Counted from the stretch's first letter, positions 1-9,559 are shown. The stretch is 64,000 bases of DNA from Pelomonas sp051857475 (GCF_051857475.1 NZ_JBPZGZ010000001.1:1798001-1862000); one strand, 5' to 3'. Notes: generated by a model from the sequence alone, not told the origin. A program made the numbers and translations.

Positions 1-861
1 CTTGTTCTTCAGCAGCCTGACCAGTTCGCGGGCCTGCTCGGGCGAGTCGTTCACCTCCTGCAACATGCAGTACTCGAAGGTGATGAAGTCGCGCGGCGCC
101 TTCTCGAGGTAGCGGTTGCAGGCGTCCAGCAGCTCGGCGATGGGGTATTTCTTGTTCAGCGGCACGAGCTGGTCGCGCAGCGGATCGGTCGGCGCATGCA
201 GGCTGACGGCCAGGGCGACCGGGCAATCCTCGCGCAGGCGGTCGATCATGGGCACGACGCCCGAGGTCGACACCGTCACGCGGCGACGGCTCAGGCCATA
301 GCCATGGTCGTCCAGCATGGTCTTGAGCGAAGGCACCAGCTGGTCATAGTTCTGCAGCGGCTCGCCCATGCCCATCATCACCACGTTGGAGATGACGCGT
401 TCATCGGTGTTCTGGCGCTTGCGCAGGCTGTGCTCGGCGAACCAGAGCTGGGCCGTGATCTCGGCCGTCGTCAGGTTGCGGCTGAAACCCTGGTGGCCCG
501 TCGAACAGAAACGGCAGCCCACGGCGCAGCCGGCCTGGCTGGAGATGCACAGGGTGCCGCGGTCGTCTTCAGGGATGAACACTGCCTCGACGGCATTGCC
601 GGCACCGACGTCGAACAGCCATTTGATGGTGCCGTCGGCCGATACATGTTCGGAGATCACCGGCAAGGCGGTGATGTGGGCACGGCCCTTGAGCTTGTCG
701 CGCAGGGATTTGGCGAGATCGGACATCTGGTCGAAGTCCGACGCGCCCTTCTGGTGGACCCAGCGGAACAGCTGGGTCGCACGGAATTTCTTTTCGCCCA
801 GTTGCTCGCAGTAGGCGGCCAGGCCTGGCAGATCAAAACCGAGCAGGTTGACCGCGTCCAT
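1..861 (-). CDS. rlmN: Dual-specificity 23S rRNA/tRNA adenine C2-methyltransferase RlmN (3' end beyond window)
   Basis: Radical-SAM enzyme that methylates C2 of A2503 in 23S rRNA and of A37 in some tRNAs. Reading leftward from the ATG at 861, 287 codons lie in the window. The protein begins MDAVNLLGFDLPGL and carries the radical-SAM cluster CAVGCRFC (Cys112, Cys116, Cys119) followed by STGHQGFSRN, then the SAM-binding stretch VVMMGMGEPL. The C-terminal part is cut off by the window edge; the family is usually about 350-400 residues. It lies 40 bases downstream of ndk on the same strand, the usual betaproteobacterial order, so the two are probably co-transcribed. The start was chosen because the family N-terminus begins at this Met. 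Identification is firm. Confidence 0.96.
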   Translation of the reverse strand, partial: MDAVNLLGFDLPGLAAYCEQLGEKKFRATQLFRWVHQKGASDFDQMSDLAKSLRDKLKGRAHITALPVISEHVSADGTIKWLFDVGAGNAVEAVFIPEDDRGTLCISSQAGCAVGCRFCSTGHQGFSRNLTTAEITAQLWFAEHSLRKRQNTDERVISNVVMMGMGEPLQNYDQLVPSLKTMLDDHGYGLSRRRVTVSTSGVVPMIDRLREDCPVALAVSLHAPTDPLRDQLVPLNKKYPIAELLDACNRYLEKAPRDFITFEYCMLQEVNDSPEQARELVRLLKNK

Positions 862-901
862 ACGAACTTTCTGGGCCGGGGTCACCGACCCCGTTGGGGG
901 T

Positions 902-1330
902 TTAACGACCCGAGTAGACGTTCATGCCGGGGAAGAAGAAGGCCACTTCGACGGCGGCCGTTTCGGCGGCGTCGGAACCGTGCACGGCGTTGGCGTCGAT
1001 GCTGTCGGCGAAGTCGGCACGGATGGTGCCCTTTTCGGCCTTCTTGGGATCGGTGGCGCCCATCAGGTCACGGTTCTTCAGGATGGCGCCTTCGCCTTGC
1101 AGGGCCTGGATCATCACGGGGCCGCTGATCATGAAGTTGACCAGGTCGTTGAAGAAGGGGCGGGCCTTGTGGACGGCGTAGAACTGTTCGGCCTCAACGC
1201 GCGACAGGTGCACCATCTTGGCGGCCACGACCTTCAGGCCGGCGCCTTCGAAGCGGGCGTAGATCTGGCCGATGACGTTCTTTGCCACGGCATCGGGCTT
1301 GATGATGGACAGGGTGGTTTCGATCGCCAT
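902..1330 (-). CDS. ndk: Nucleoside diphosphate kinase
   Basis: Transfers the gamma-phosphate of ATP to NDPs through a phospho-histidine, balancing cytosolic nucleoside triphosphate pools. It encodes 142 residues, close to the family's 140-143. It starts MAIETTLSIIKPDAV and has the active-site His117 inside NAVHGSDAAETA. An ATG ten codons upstream is possible, but the 1330 start is preceded by a clear AGGAGAA ribosome binding site and matches the family N-terminus. A TACAAT -10-like box lies about 40 bases upstream, between ndk and rluB, so ndk probably has its own promoter and reads on into rlmN. Confidence 0.97.
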   Translation of the reverse strand: MAIETTLSIIKPDAVAKNVIGQIYARFEGAGLKVVAAKMVHLSRVEAEQFYAVHKARPFFNDLVNFMISGPVMIQALQGEGAILKNRDLMGATDPKKAEKGTIRADFADSIDANAVHGSDAAETAAVEVAFFFPGMNVYSGR

Positions 1331-1368
1331 GGGGTTCTCCTGATGGGGCGTATTGGACAAAGCCTGTG

Positions 1369-1398
1369 ATTGTAGCGGGCAGGGATGACCCTAGTCAG
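1369..1398 (-). promoter_or_regulatory. Putative ndk promoter
   Basis: On the minus strand a TACAAT -10 box (1369-1374) lies 18 bases from CTGACT (1393-1398), a four-of-six match to the -35 consensus. It sits just upstream of the ndk ribosome binding site. The -35 part overlaps the inverted repeat at 1382-1406. This rests on pattern matching only. Confidence 0.35.
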
Positions 1399-1406
1399 GT
1401 CATCCC
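1382..1406. repeat. Perfect 9-bp inverted repeat between rluB and ndk
   Basis: GGGATGACC and GGTCATCCC are separated by seven bases, 6 bases past the rluB stop codon. There is no T-run on either side, so it is not a classic intrinsic terminator. It could end rluB transcription on the opposite face of the ndk region, or act as an operator overlapping the ndk -35 box. Confidence 0.4.
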
Positions 1407-1411
1407 AGGTT

Positions 1412-3397
1412 TCAGCGCCGGCCGCCGTAGCCGCCGCCGGAGCGTCCACCGCCACCACCACCACCACCGCCGCCACCCTTGCCGCCACGGCCACCACCGC
1501 CGCCACGACGCAGGAAAGCGTCGCCGCCGATATAGCCCACCGAGGTCTGCATCGGATCGGGTTCACGCGGGCCGTTGCCTTTGTTACCACCGCCCTTGGG
1601 CCTGTCGTGCTGCTGGCTGCCGCCGGCGCCGAAGCCCTGCGGCAGGCCACGCTTGCCACTGGTCGCGTGACGGCGGTCGAAGGTCTGCTCCAGCGGATTG
1701 ACGTGGTGAGGGATGAAGCCATCGTCTTCATCGTCGTCGTCACGGCGCTGGGCGCGCTCCTCGCGGGGCGGGCGCGGCTGCTGCGGCTCGGGCGGACGGC
1801 TGGGGCGCGGACCGACGCCGGCATGGCGGTCATCGTTGCGGCGCTTGTTGCGGTCGTTCTTGTTGCCTTGCGGCTGCTGCTGGCCCTTGCCCTGGCCTTG
1901 TTGATGACCCTGGCCATGGCCCTGCTGCTGCTGGCCCTGGCCGCTGTTGTTCGTGTGGCCCGCCAGGCGGCGGATGACGCGCACGTCATCGTCGCCCAGC
2001 TCCACCCAGACACCACGCTTGAGGCCGCGCGGCAGCACGACGGTGCCATAGCGGATGCGGATCAGGCGGCTGACCACCATGCCGACCGCCTCGAAGAGCT
2101 TGCGCACCTCGCGGTTGCGGCCTTCGGTGATCGTGACGCGGTACCAGCGGTTGGCGCCTTCGCCGCCGCCGTCCTCGATGTTCATGAAAGCTGCCGTCTG
2201 GCCATCGACATTGACGCCTTCCAGCAGCTTGGCGCGCTGCTCGTCGCTCAGCGAGCCCAGCACGCGGGCCGCGTACTCGCGCTCCACGCCAAAGCGCGGG
2301 TGCATCAGCTGGTTGGCCAGTTCACCGGAGTTGGTGAACAGCAGCAGGCCTTCGGTGTTGATGTCCAGGCGGCCGACGGACTGCCACTTCTGGCCCTGCA
2401 CACGCGGCAGGGAGCGGAACACGGTGGGTCGGCCTTCGGGATCGTTGAAGGTCGAGACCTCGCCGGTGGGCTTGTGATAGGCCAGGATGCGCGGGTTCGG
2501 CGGCGAGATGCGCACGCGCACGTCCTTGCCGTTGACGCGCACGCGGTCGCCGAAGGAGATGCGCTGGCCGACATGGGCCACTTCGCCGTTCACCTCGATC
2601 TTGCCTTCGGAGATCCAGTCCTCGATGTCGCGACGCGAACCGATGCCGGCCTGGGCCAGCACCTTCTGCAGCTTGGGCGCGTCGGCATCGGGCGCCAGCA
2701 CGCGCTTGGTCTCGCCCTCGCCGCCCTCCTCGGCCGCCTCTTCAGGCTCGGGGCGCAACTGCGGCGGCTCGCCGATCGGGCCCTCCGATTCCGCGTCCAG
2801 ATTGCCCGACAGCACATCGGCGAAGCGCGCCCCCGCGGCCTCGACGAGCTCAGGCGCTAGGACGACGCCTGCCGGTTCACCGCCTGCCGCCGCCTGCGCG
2901 GCCTGGCGCTCGGCGCGCTCCTTGCGGTTGCGGCGACGGTTGCGGCTGCGTCCACCCCGCTCGCCGTCCTCACCGCCCTCGCCTTCGCCATCGCCTTCTT
3001 CGTCCGCATCGTCATCGCCTTGCGGCGCAGCGGTCGACGGTTGATCGGCCAGCGTGAAGACGGGCGCGGGCGCAGGCGCCTCGACGACCGGCGCGGGCGC
3101 TTCAACGACCGCCTCAGCGGCGGCTGCCGTCTTGCGCGGCGCGCGCTTGCGGGCCGGGGCCGGCGCCTCCTCGGCGGGTGCGGCCTCAGGAGCCGGCGCG
3201 GCCTCTTCCGCCACCGTCTCGGCAGCCTTGCGGCGCGTTCGCTTCACCGGCACGGGCGTTTCGGCGACCTCGGCAGCAGCTTCGGGAGCGGCCTCGGCGG
3301 CCGCCTTGGCCGTCGTGCGGCGGCGCTTGGGCGCGGCAGGCGCCTCGGCATCAGCGGCGGGGGACAGGGGCTTGTCTTGATCGGCAGCGTCGTTCAT
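1412..3397 (-). CDS. rluB: 23S rRNA pseudouridine synthase RluB with long low-complexity extensions
   Basis: Isomerises U2605 of 23S rRNA to pseudouridine. The 661-residue product is more than twice the size of the E. coli enzyme. The catalytic core is at about 242-480: an S4 RNA-binding domain (KLQKVLAQAGIGSRRDIEDW), then GRLDINTEGLLLFTN with catalytic Asp345. The first 240 residues are rich in Ala, Pro, Glu and Lys/Arg, with an acidic patch near 128-147. The last 180 are rich in Gln, Asn, Asp and Arg and end in a polyglycine/arginine tail. The start overlaps the scpB stop by ATGA, so the two are translationally coupled. Long disordered tails are common in betaproteobacterial RluB; the glycine tract here is extreme. 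The enzymatic call is secure; the role of the tails is unknown. Confidence 0.93.
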   Translation of the reverse strand: MNDAADQDKPLSPAADAEAPAAPKRRRTTAKAAAEAAPEAAAEVAETPVPVKRTRRKAAETVAEEAAPAPEAAPAEEAPAPARKRAPRKTAAAAEAVVEAPAPVVEAPAPAPVFTLADQPSTAAPQGDDDADEEGDGEGEGGEDGERGGRSRNRRRNRKERAERQAAQAAAGGEPAGVVLAPELVEAAGARFADVLSGNLDAESEGPIGEPPQLRPEPEEAAEEGGEGETKRVLAPDADAPKLQKVLAQAGIGSRRDIEDWISEGKIEVNGEVAHVGQRISFGDRVRVNGKDVRVRISPPNPRILAYHKPTGEVSTFNDPEGRPTVFRSLPRVQGQKWQSVGRLDINTEGLLLFTNSGELANQLMHPRFGVEREYAARVLGSLSDEQRAKLLEGVNVDGQTAAFMNIEDGGGEGANRWYRVTITEGRNREVRKLFEAVGMVVSRLIRIRYGTVVLPRGLKRGVWVELGDDDVRVIRRLAGHTNNSGQGQQQQGHGQGHQQGQGKGQQQPQGNKNDRNKRRNDDRHAGVGPRPSRPPEPQQPRPPREERAQRRDDDDEDDGFIPHHVNPLEQTFDRRHATSGKRGLPQGFGAGGSQQHDRPKGGGNKGNGPREPDPMQTSVGYIGGDAFLRRGGGGGRGGKGGGGGGGGGGGRSGGGYGGRR

Positions 3398-4155
3398 GCG
3401 GATTCGGGCTGGGTTTGCGGGGGCGGATCTTCGGGATCGGGATTGGGGAGGGCCGGCGTGCCGTCGTCGCCAAACAGGCTCAGGGACGGCGCGGGCGCCT
3501 CGGCGGGGGCTGGTTCGTCAGCGGCGGGTTCTTCAGCAACCGGCTCGTCAGCAGCCGGCTCTTCTGCAGCAGGTGATTCGGGCGGCGCCTCTTCGGCGGC
3601 GTCCAGCAACTGGCCCTGCAAGGCCTCGAAGGCCGGCGGCTCGCTGCCGACGTCCAGGGCCGGCAGTTGTTCCAGGCTGGCCAGGCCCAGGTCGTCGAGG
3701 AAGGCCTTGGTCGTCGCGTACAGCGCCGGGCGACCCGGCGTCTCGCGGTGGCCGATGGCCTCGATCCAGCCACGGTCCTCGAGCTGCTTGACGATCTGGC
3801 TCGCGACGACGACGCCGCGGATGTCCTCGATGTCGCCGCGCGTGACCGGCTGGCGGTAGGCAATGATGGCCAGCGTCTCGAGCACCGCGCGCGAGTAGCG
3901 CGGCGGCTTCTCGGGGTGCAGCCGGTCGAGATATTCGCGCAGCTCGGGGCGGCTTTGGAAGCGCCAGCCCGAGGCCAGCGCCACCAATTCGACGCCCTTG
4001 CCCTCCCAGTCGCGGCTCAGCTCGTCGAGCAGGCTGCGCACGGTATCGGCGCCGAGTTCGTCGGCGAACAGGCTGCGCATCTCGCGCAGCGTCAGCGGCT
4101 GCGAGGCACAGATCAGCGCGGTCTCGAGGACGCGCTTGGCATCCTGGGTATTCAT
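3394..4155 (-). CDS. scpB: Segregation and condensation protein B
   Basis: Winged-helix partner of the SMC-kleisin chromosome condensation complex. The protein has 253 residues and starts MNTQDAKRVLETALICASQ. The two winged-helix domains fill roughly residues 1-170; PPRYSRAVLETLAIIAYRQP and RGDIEDIRG are typical ScpB stretches. The last 75 residues are an Ala/Glu/Pro-rich tail with repeated AADEP units and look disordered. scpA is not adjacent. The downstream partner is rluB (4-base overlap), the common scpB-rluB arrangement. The upstream gene rluD is on the same strand 249 bases away. Confidence 0.95.
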   Translation of the reverse strand: MNTQDAKRVLETALICASQPLTLREMRSLFADELGADTVRSLLDELSRDWEGKGVELVALASGWRFQSRPELREYLDRLHPEKPPRYSRAVLETLAIIAYRQPVTRGDIEDIRGVVVASQIVKQLEDRGWIEAIGHRETPGRPALYATTKAFLDDLGLASLEQLPALDVGSEPPAFEALQGQLLDAAEEAPPESPAAEEPAADEPVAEEPAADEPAPAEAPAPSLSLFGDDGTPALPNPDPEDPPPQTQPESA

Positions 4156-4338
4156 GAACGCAAATGCGCCCTCAATCAGGCCAAGTCTGGCAATCCGTCC
4201 GGGCCTGCGCGCTCTCAGCGTTCGTCAGGCGAAGCGGACGGGGTCTGTCCGGGCGTCAGCTTGGGGCTCAGCAGCCTTCCAGCGGGACGCGATCGGGGTG
4301 GTTGACCGGCGGGCGGATGGACTGCAAACCGCGCGGGC

Positions 4339-4367
4339 CGCGCCCCGTGTGTCGAATTCGGGGCGCG
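4339..4367. repeat. Inverted repeat between rluD and scpB
   Basis: CGCGCCCCG and CGGGGCGCG form a perfect 9-bp stem with an 11-base loop, about 40 bases past the rluD stop on the minus strand. No T-run follows, so its use as a terminator is uncertain. The remainder of 4156-4404 shows no gene. A TACAAT box at 4393-4398 could serve scpB. Confidence 0.35.
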
Positions 4368-4404
4368 CTGGCTGCCACGACAACCGGAGTGCATTGTAGC
4401 GGTC

Positions 4405-5403
<999 letters not shown>

Positions 5404-5446
5404 CGTTCTCCGTGACCAGCCGGCAGCACCGCCGTCGACTTCAGAC

Positions 5447-6262
5447 ATGTTTGTTGAGAAATTCAAGGCCGGCCGCTTCGCCGCCGGCGCTGTGCTGATG
5501 GCCCTTGCGCTGGGCCTGAGCGGTTGCAGCTCCACGCCCAAGGAGGATCCGAACTCCCAGGCGGCACTGGACAAATTGTATGCAGACGCCAAGGACGACC
5601 TGAACGCCGGCAGCTACGACCGCGCCATCAAGTCGCTGGAGAAGATCGAAGGCCGCGCCGCCGGCACGACCATGGGCCAGCAAGCCACGCTGGACCTGGC
5701 CTGGGCCTACTACCGCACGGCCGAACGCGCCCAGGCCATCACGACGCTGGACCGCTTCATCAAGCTCAACCCCTCCAGCCCGGCGATGGACTATGCCCTG
5801 TACATGAAGGGCATCGTCAACTTCAACGAGGACTTGGGCCTGTTTGGCCGCCTGGCCAACCAGGACGTGGCCGAGCGCGACCAGCAGGCCTCGCGCGAGG
5901 CCCTGCTGGCTTTCCGCCAGCTCGTCGAGCAGTTCCCCGACTCCAAGTACTCGGCCGAAGCGACGACGCGCATCAACTTCATCACCAACACGCTGGCGGC
6001 CTACGAAATCCACGTCGCCCGCTACTACTTCAACCGCAAGGCCTATGTGGCCGCGGCGAATCGCGCCCAGGCCGCCGTGGCCGAGTTCCAGTACGCGCCC
6101 GGCATCGAGGAAGGCCTGTTCATCATGGGCGAGAGCTACGACAAGCTCGGCCTGACCCAGCTGCGCGACGACGCCCGCCGCGTGCTGGACAAGAACTTCC
6201 CCGACAGCCAGTACGCCAGCAATGGCGCCAACCGCAAGAAGCCCTGGTGGCAGTTGTGGTGA
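5447..6262 (+). CDS. bamD: Outer-membrane assembly lipoprotein BamD
   Basis: Essential lipoprotein of the BAM complex, which inserts beta-barrel proteins into the outer membrane. The 271-residue precursor has a signal peptide ending in the lipobox LSGC, so the mature protein starts at Cys27. TPR-type helical repeats fill the rest (DDLNAGSYDRAIKSLEKIEG, DLAWAYYRTAERAQAITTLD, AFRQLVEQFPDSKYSAEA). Length and features are as expected for ComL/BamD. It is a single-gene unit, divergent from rluD and closed by a strong intrinsic terminator. Confidence 0.96.
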   Translation: MFVEKFKAGRFAAGAVLMALALGLSGCSSTPKEDPNSQAALDKLYADAKDDLNAGSYDRAIKSLEKIEGRAAGTTMGQQATLDLAWAYYRTAERAQAITTLDRFIKLNPSSPAMDYALYMKGIVNFNEDLGLFGRLANQDVAERDQQASREALLAFRQLVEQFPDSKYSAEATTRINFITNTLAAYEIHVARYYFNRKAYVAAANRAQAAVAEFQYAPGIEEGLFIMGESYDKLGLTQLRDDARRVLDKNFPDSQYASNGANRKKPWWQLW

Positions 6263-6270
6263 CGTGAATT

Positions 6271-6298
6271 AACGGGCCGCTCAGGCCCGTTTTCTTTT
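6271..6298 (+). terminator. Intrinsic terminator of bamD
   Basis: AACGGGCC and GGCCCGTT form an 8-bp stem around a five-base loop, immediately followed by TTCTTTT. It starts 9 bases after the bamD stop codon. Confidence 0.85.
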
Positions 6299-6338
6299 CC
6301 GGGCCGAGCGCCGGGCCGCTCCCTAGCCGGCCCGCGCT

Positions 6339-6390
6339 GGCGATGTGCTCGCGGCTCGATGCAGCGAGCATCGCCGTCCCCTCGGGGGAC
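6339..6390. repeat. Tandem hairpins in the bamD-helicase spacer
   Basis: Two stem-loops are visible. The first is a 12-bp stem with a two-base bulge (6339-6352 with 6364-6375). The second is the perfect palindrome GTCCCC-TCG-GGGGAC (6376-6390). The 13-base string GTCCCCTCGGGGG recurs in reverse orientation inside the hairpin-rich spacer near 50742-50755, which suggests a dispersed intergenic element. Nothing here looks coding. Confidence 0.5.
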
Positions 6391-6443
6391 CGACCGGACT
6401 CGCTCGCGTTCAGCGATGCGAGACTGGGCGAGGGGCAGCCACT

Positions 6444-8495
6444 TCAGGCCCGTTCTTCATTGAGCAGCTGCAGCCAGGCGATGGCCTCGGCCTCATTGGC
6501 CACCGGCGTCATCGGCGGCAGGGCCGCGCGCAGGCGGCGGCCGTAGTTCATGCCGGCCATGCGCGGGTCGCACACCACCAGCAGGCCGCGGTCGCTTTCG
6601 GTGCGGATCAGTCGGCCGGCGCCCTGCTTCAACGCGATCGCGGCTTCAGCGACGAAATAGTCCGAGAAGGCATTGCGCCCCTGGGCCTCCAGGCGCTGCA
6701 CCCGCGCCTCGACCAAAGGATCGTTGGGCGGCGGGAAGGGCAGCTTGTCGATGACCACGCATTGCAGTGCATCGCCGGGCACATCGATGCCTTCCCAGAA
6801 GCTGGCCGAGCCCACCAGCACGGCGGCCGGGTTGTCCAGGAAGCGCTGCAGCAGCATGCGTTTGGGCATGGCGCCCTGCTGCAGCACGGCGATGGCGTCG
6901 CCCGCGGCCTCGAAGCGCTCGCGCAGGGCGTCAGCCACGGTCTGCAGATTGCGCAGCGTCGTCGTCAGCACAAAGGTGCGCCCGCCCAGCGCCCGCGCCA
7001 GCCGGGAGGCCAGCAGGGCGACGCTGGGCGGATGGCTGGGCTCGCTGGGCTTGGGAAAGCCGCGCGGCACATACAGACGCGCATGGGCCGGGTAGTCGAA
7101 GGGGCTGCCGACACGCAGCACCTCGGCATCGGTGAGGCCAGCCGGCTCCGTGAACCAGGTCAGGCCTTCGTCGTCCCCCAGCGTGGCCGAGGTGAAGACC
7201 CAGGCCTTGGGCGGACCCTCAAGCTGCTGTTGCATCGCATCGCGGATGTCCAGCGGCGACTCGACCAGGCGGGCCGAATGCGGGCTGATGTCGATCCAGC
7301 GCACATCGCCGGGGTCGGGCTCGGCCGCGAAAGCCTTGGCCAGGTCGCGCAACTCCTGGGCGCGCTCGCAAAGACGTGCAAAGTCGGGCGCCGCCTCGCG
7401 CACGGCGGTCAGGGCCTCGAGGGCGGCCGCCGTGGCCTGCTCGACGCCTGCCAGGGCCGCGGCAAAGCCCGGCTGCGCCGCCCTCTCCTTCCAGCCCAGC
7501 TTCAGCGTGCCGCGCAGCTCGCGGCCGGCCGTGGCCAGCGGCCCGGCTGCGGCCAGGCGCAGCTCGCGCGCCGCCTTCTCGACGCCGGCATGCAGGGCCT
7601 GCCAGTCGTGCACGCCGCGGGCGTGGGCCAGGCCCTGGGCCAGGGTGTCACGGGCGAAGTCGATCAGCGAGGCCGTGCCCAGCAGCGTGCCGAGGAATTG
7701 CACGCCCGCCTCGGCGAGCTGGTGGGCCTCGTCGAAGATGGCGATCTCGACGCTGGGCAGCAACTCGGCCACGCCGGTGTCGCGCAGCGTCATGTCGGCG
7801 AAGAAGAGGTGATGGTTGACGACGACGACGTCGGCGTCCATGGCCTCGCGCCGCGCCTTGACGACGTAGCAGGCCTTCCAGTCGGGGCATTCCTGGCCCA
7901 GGCAGTTCTCGCGGCTGGAGCTGACGATAGGGATGATGGGCGAGCGCTCGTCCAGGCCGTCGATCTCGGCGAAGTCGCCGGTCGTTGTGCCCAGGGCCCA
8001 GCGTTCGATGCGGGCCAGCGACAAGGCCGTGCGGCGGTCCGGGAATTCACCCGAGACGCGCGCCTCCTTCATGCGATGCAGGCAGAGATAGCTGCTGCGG
8101 CCCTTCAGCAGGGCCAGGCGCACCGGCGTGTTCAGCGCCTTCGTCAGCCGCGGCAGGTCGCGCATGAAGAGCTGGTCCTGCAGGCTCTTGGTGGCGGTGC
8201 TGATCAGCGCGCGGCTGCCGGCCAGCAGGGCGGGCACGAGGTAGGCAAAGGTTTTGCCCACGCCGGTGCCGGCCTCGACCACCAGGGCCTGGCGGCGGCT
8301 GAGGGCCCGGGACACCGCCCGGGTCATCTCAAGCTGGGGCTGGCGCGGCTTGTAGCCCTTGTCCAGGCGTGCCAGCGGGCCATCCACGTCGAAGGCGGCC
8401 AGCACGGCCTGTTCGAGTTCGTCGGCGGCGGGCGGAGCAGGAGGGGTGGCCTGGTCGAGCTGATCCAGCCATTCGTCCAGGTCAGGCGAGGTCAT
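6444..8495 (-). CDS. DinG/YoaA-family ATP-dependent DNA helicase
   Basis: XPD-like superfamily 2 helicase with an iron-sulfur cluster, probably acting in DNA repair or R-loop removal. The 683-residue product has Walker A GTGVGKT (76-82), the Walker B box DEAH (255-258), and four cysteines (138, 198, 203, 209) spaced as the Fe-S domain requires. Motif VI-type residues lie in QGAGRLIRTESDRG. Size and absence of an exonuclease domain fit YoaA or short DinG. The start MTSPDLDEWLDQL was chosen because it overlaps the upstream small gene by only 14 bases; an ATG at 8525 is also possible. No strong ribosome binding site is visible, so translation may be coupled to the upstream gene. Confidence 0.9.
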   Translation of the reverse strand: MTSPDLDEWLDQLDQATPPAPPAADELEQAVLAAFDVDGPLARLDKGYKPRQPQLEMTRAVSRALSRRQALVVEAGTGVGKTFAYLVPALLAGSRALISTATKSLQDQLFMRDLPRLTKALNTPVRLALLKGRSSYLCLHRMKEARVSGEFPDRRTALSLARIERWALGTTTGDFAEIDGLDERSPIIPIVSSSRENCLGQECPDWKACYVVKARREAMDADVVVVNHHLFFADMTLRDTGVAELLPSVEIAIFDEAHQLAEAGVQFLGTLLGTASLIDFARDTLAQGLAHARGVHDWQALHAGVEKAARELRLAAAGPLATAGRELRGTLKLGWKERAAQPGFAAALAGVEQATAAALEALTAVREAAPDFARLCERAQELRDLAKAFAAEPDPGDVRWIDISPHSARLVESPLDIRDAMQQQLEGPPKAWVFTSATLGDDEGLTWFTEPAGLTDAEVLRVGSPFDYPAHARLYVPRGFPKPSEPSHPPSVALLASRLARALGGRTFVLTTTLRNLQTVADALRERFEAAGDAIAVLQQGAMPKRMLLQRFLDNPAAVLVGSASFWEGIDVPGDALQCVVIDKLPFPPPNDPLVEARVQRLEAQGRNAFSDYFVAEAAIALKQGAGRLIRTESDRGLLVVCDPRMAGMNYGRRLRAALPPMTPVANEAEAIAWLQLLNEERA

Positions 8496-8685
8496 CGGGC
8501 TCGGTCGTGGCCTCAAGCCGGGCAATCATGTCCTTCAGGGCCAGCCGGCGCTTTTTCAGCCGCTGCAACGCCAATTCGTCCACGGGTGGTTGTTCGACCA
8601 GACGGTCGATCATGGCATCCAGGTCGGCGTGCTCGATCCGCAACTCGATGAGCCGCCGCGACAACGAGTGAAGTTCTTCATCCAT
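8482..8685 (-). CDS. YdcH-like (DUF465) small helical protein
   Basis: A 67-residue protein, MDEELHSLSRRLIELRIEHADLD, with heptad-like Leu/Ile spacing and a C-terminal KKRRLALKDMIARLE. This is the DUF465/YdcH signature. Function is not established. The family is small, helical and widespread in proteobacteria. The reading frame overlaps the helicase start by 14 bases, so both are probably on one message. It lies back-to-back with the PP2C gene, 61 bases away. Confidence 0.8.
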   Translation of the reverse strand: MDEELHSLSRRLIELRIEHADLDAMIDRLVEQPPVDELALQRLKKRRLALKDMIARLEATTEPDDLA

Positions 8686-8734
8686 CCGGGGTTTACGAGG
8701 GCAGGCTGCAGCGGGGCGGGAGCGGTCATCCCAG

Positions 8735-8740
8735 TATAGT
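8735..8740 (+). promoter_or_regulatory. Possible -10 box of the PP2C gene
   Basis: TATAGT ends six bases before the ATG at 8747, which would make the transcript leaderless or nearly so. No good -35 box is seen 16-18 bases upstream. Weak evidence. Confidence 0.25.
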
Positions 8741-8746
8741 TTTCGC

Positions 8747-9520
8747 ATGCCGTCCTCCCCCACCGCCGTCGGATTCCGACTCACCGCCGCCACCGGCACC
8801 CACCGCGGGGACCGCGCCTATCAGCAGGATCAGGTGGCCGTCATCGCTCACCCGCGCATCGCGGGCTGCGTGATGGGCATCGTGGCCGACGGCATGGGCG
8901 GCAAGAGCGGCGGACGCAAGGCCGCCGACCAGGTCATCCTGACGGCGCGCCAGCTGTTCGAGCGCTTCTCCCCGGAGGACGAGCTGCCGACGGAGCTGCT
9001 GAACCAGATCCTGGCCGAGGCGCATCTGATGATCAAGCTGACGGCCATCTCCGCCGAGGAGGAGCCGCACAGCACCATCGCCGGTTTCGTCGTCACCGCC
9101 GACCGTTGCGCGCACTGGATCCACTCCGGCGACTCGCGCATCTACTGGTTCCGCGGCGCCCGCCTCGTCAAGCGCTCCATGGACCACTCCTATGTGCAGC
9201 GCCTCGTCGACGAGGGCCAGTTGACCGAGGCCGAGGCCAGTTCGCACCCACAAAGCAATCTGCTGACGGCCTGCCTCGGCACGGTACAGGACCCGACGTC
9301 GACGTCCGAGCGCTTCGAGGCCCTGGAAGTCGGCGACACCCTGATGTGCTGCAGCGACGGCCTGTGGCACTACTTCACCGCCCAGGAGCTGGGCAGCGTG
9401 CTCTACAGCCTGCCGCCGCGCGAAGCAGCCGAACTGCTGGTGAGCAAGGCGCGCCAACGCGCCCGCGGCGGCGGCGACAACCTGTCCCTCGCCATCGTCA
9501 AGCTCGAGAACCTGGACTAG
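8747..9520 (+). CDS. PP2C-family protein phosphatase
   Basis: Metal-dependent Ser/Thr phosphatase (PPM family), 257 residues, cytosolic, with no membrane segment. Metal-binding and catalytic motifs appear in the standard order: GDRAYQQDQ, VADGMGGKSGG, HSGDSRIYWF, CSDGLWHYF and GGGDNLSLAI. Such proteins counter Hanks-type kinases or regulate stress and secretion systems, but no kinase is encoded nearby, so the substrate is unknown. The gene stands alone, divergent from the YdcH-like gene and convergent with a secreted coiled-coil protein. There is no obvious ribosome binding site, consistent with the closely placed -10-like TATAGT. Confidence 0.9.
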   Translation: MPSSPTAVGFRLTAATGTHRGDRAYQQDQVAVIAHPRIAGCVMGIVADGMGGKSGGRKAADQVILTARQLFERFSPEDELPTELLNQILAEAHLMIKLTAISAEEEPHSTIAGFVVTADRCAHWIHSGDSRIYWFRGARLVKRSMDHSYVQRLVDEGQLTEAEASSHPQSNLLTACLGTVQDPTSTSERFEALEVGDTLMCCSDGLWHYFTAQELGSVLYSLPPREAAELLVSKARQRARGGGDNLSLAIVKLENLD

Positions 9521-9559
9521 GGCCTGTTAACGCTACGGCAATGGGCCGCGCAGGCCCTA
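9518..9559. terminator. Shared inverted repeat at the convergent PP2C / 9557 gene ends
   Basis: TAGGGCCTG and CAGGCCCTA (9 bp each, 24-base gap) are perfect complements. Each arm contains the TAG stop codon of one of the two convergent genes. It may act as a bidirectional terminator, although no T-run follows. Confidence 0.4.

Noticed and set aside
1441..1510. CCACC/CCGCC repeat tract considered as an independent repeat element
   Set aside because: It codes the glycine-rich end of RluB in phase.
6345..8651. 768-codon open frame on the plus strand opposite the helicase
   Set aside because: It lies antisense to a well-supported helicase gene; long antisense frames are expected at this GC content and its product is low-complexity Arg/Gly/His.
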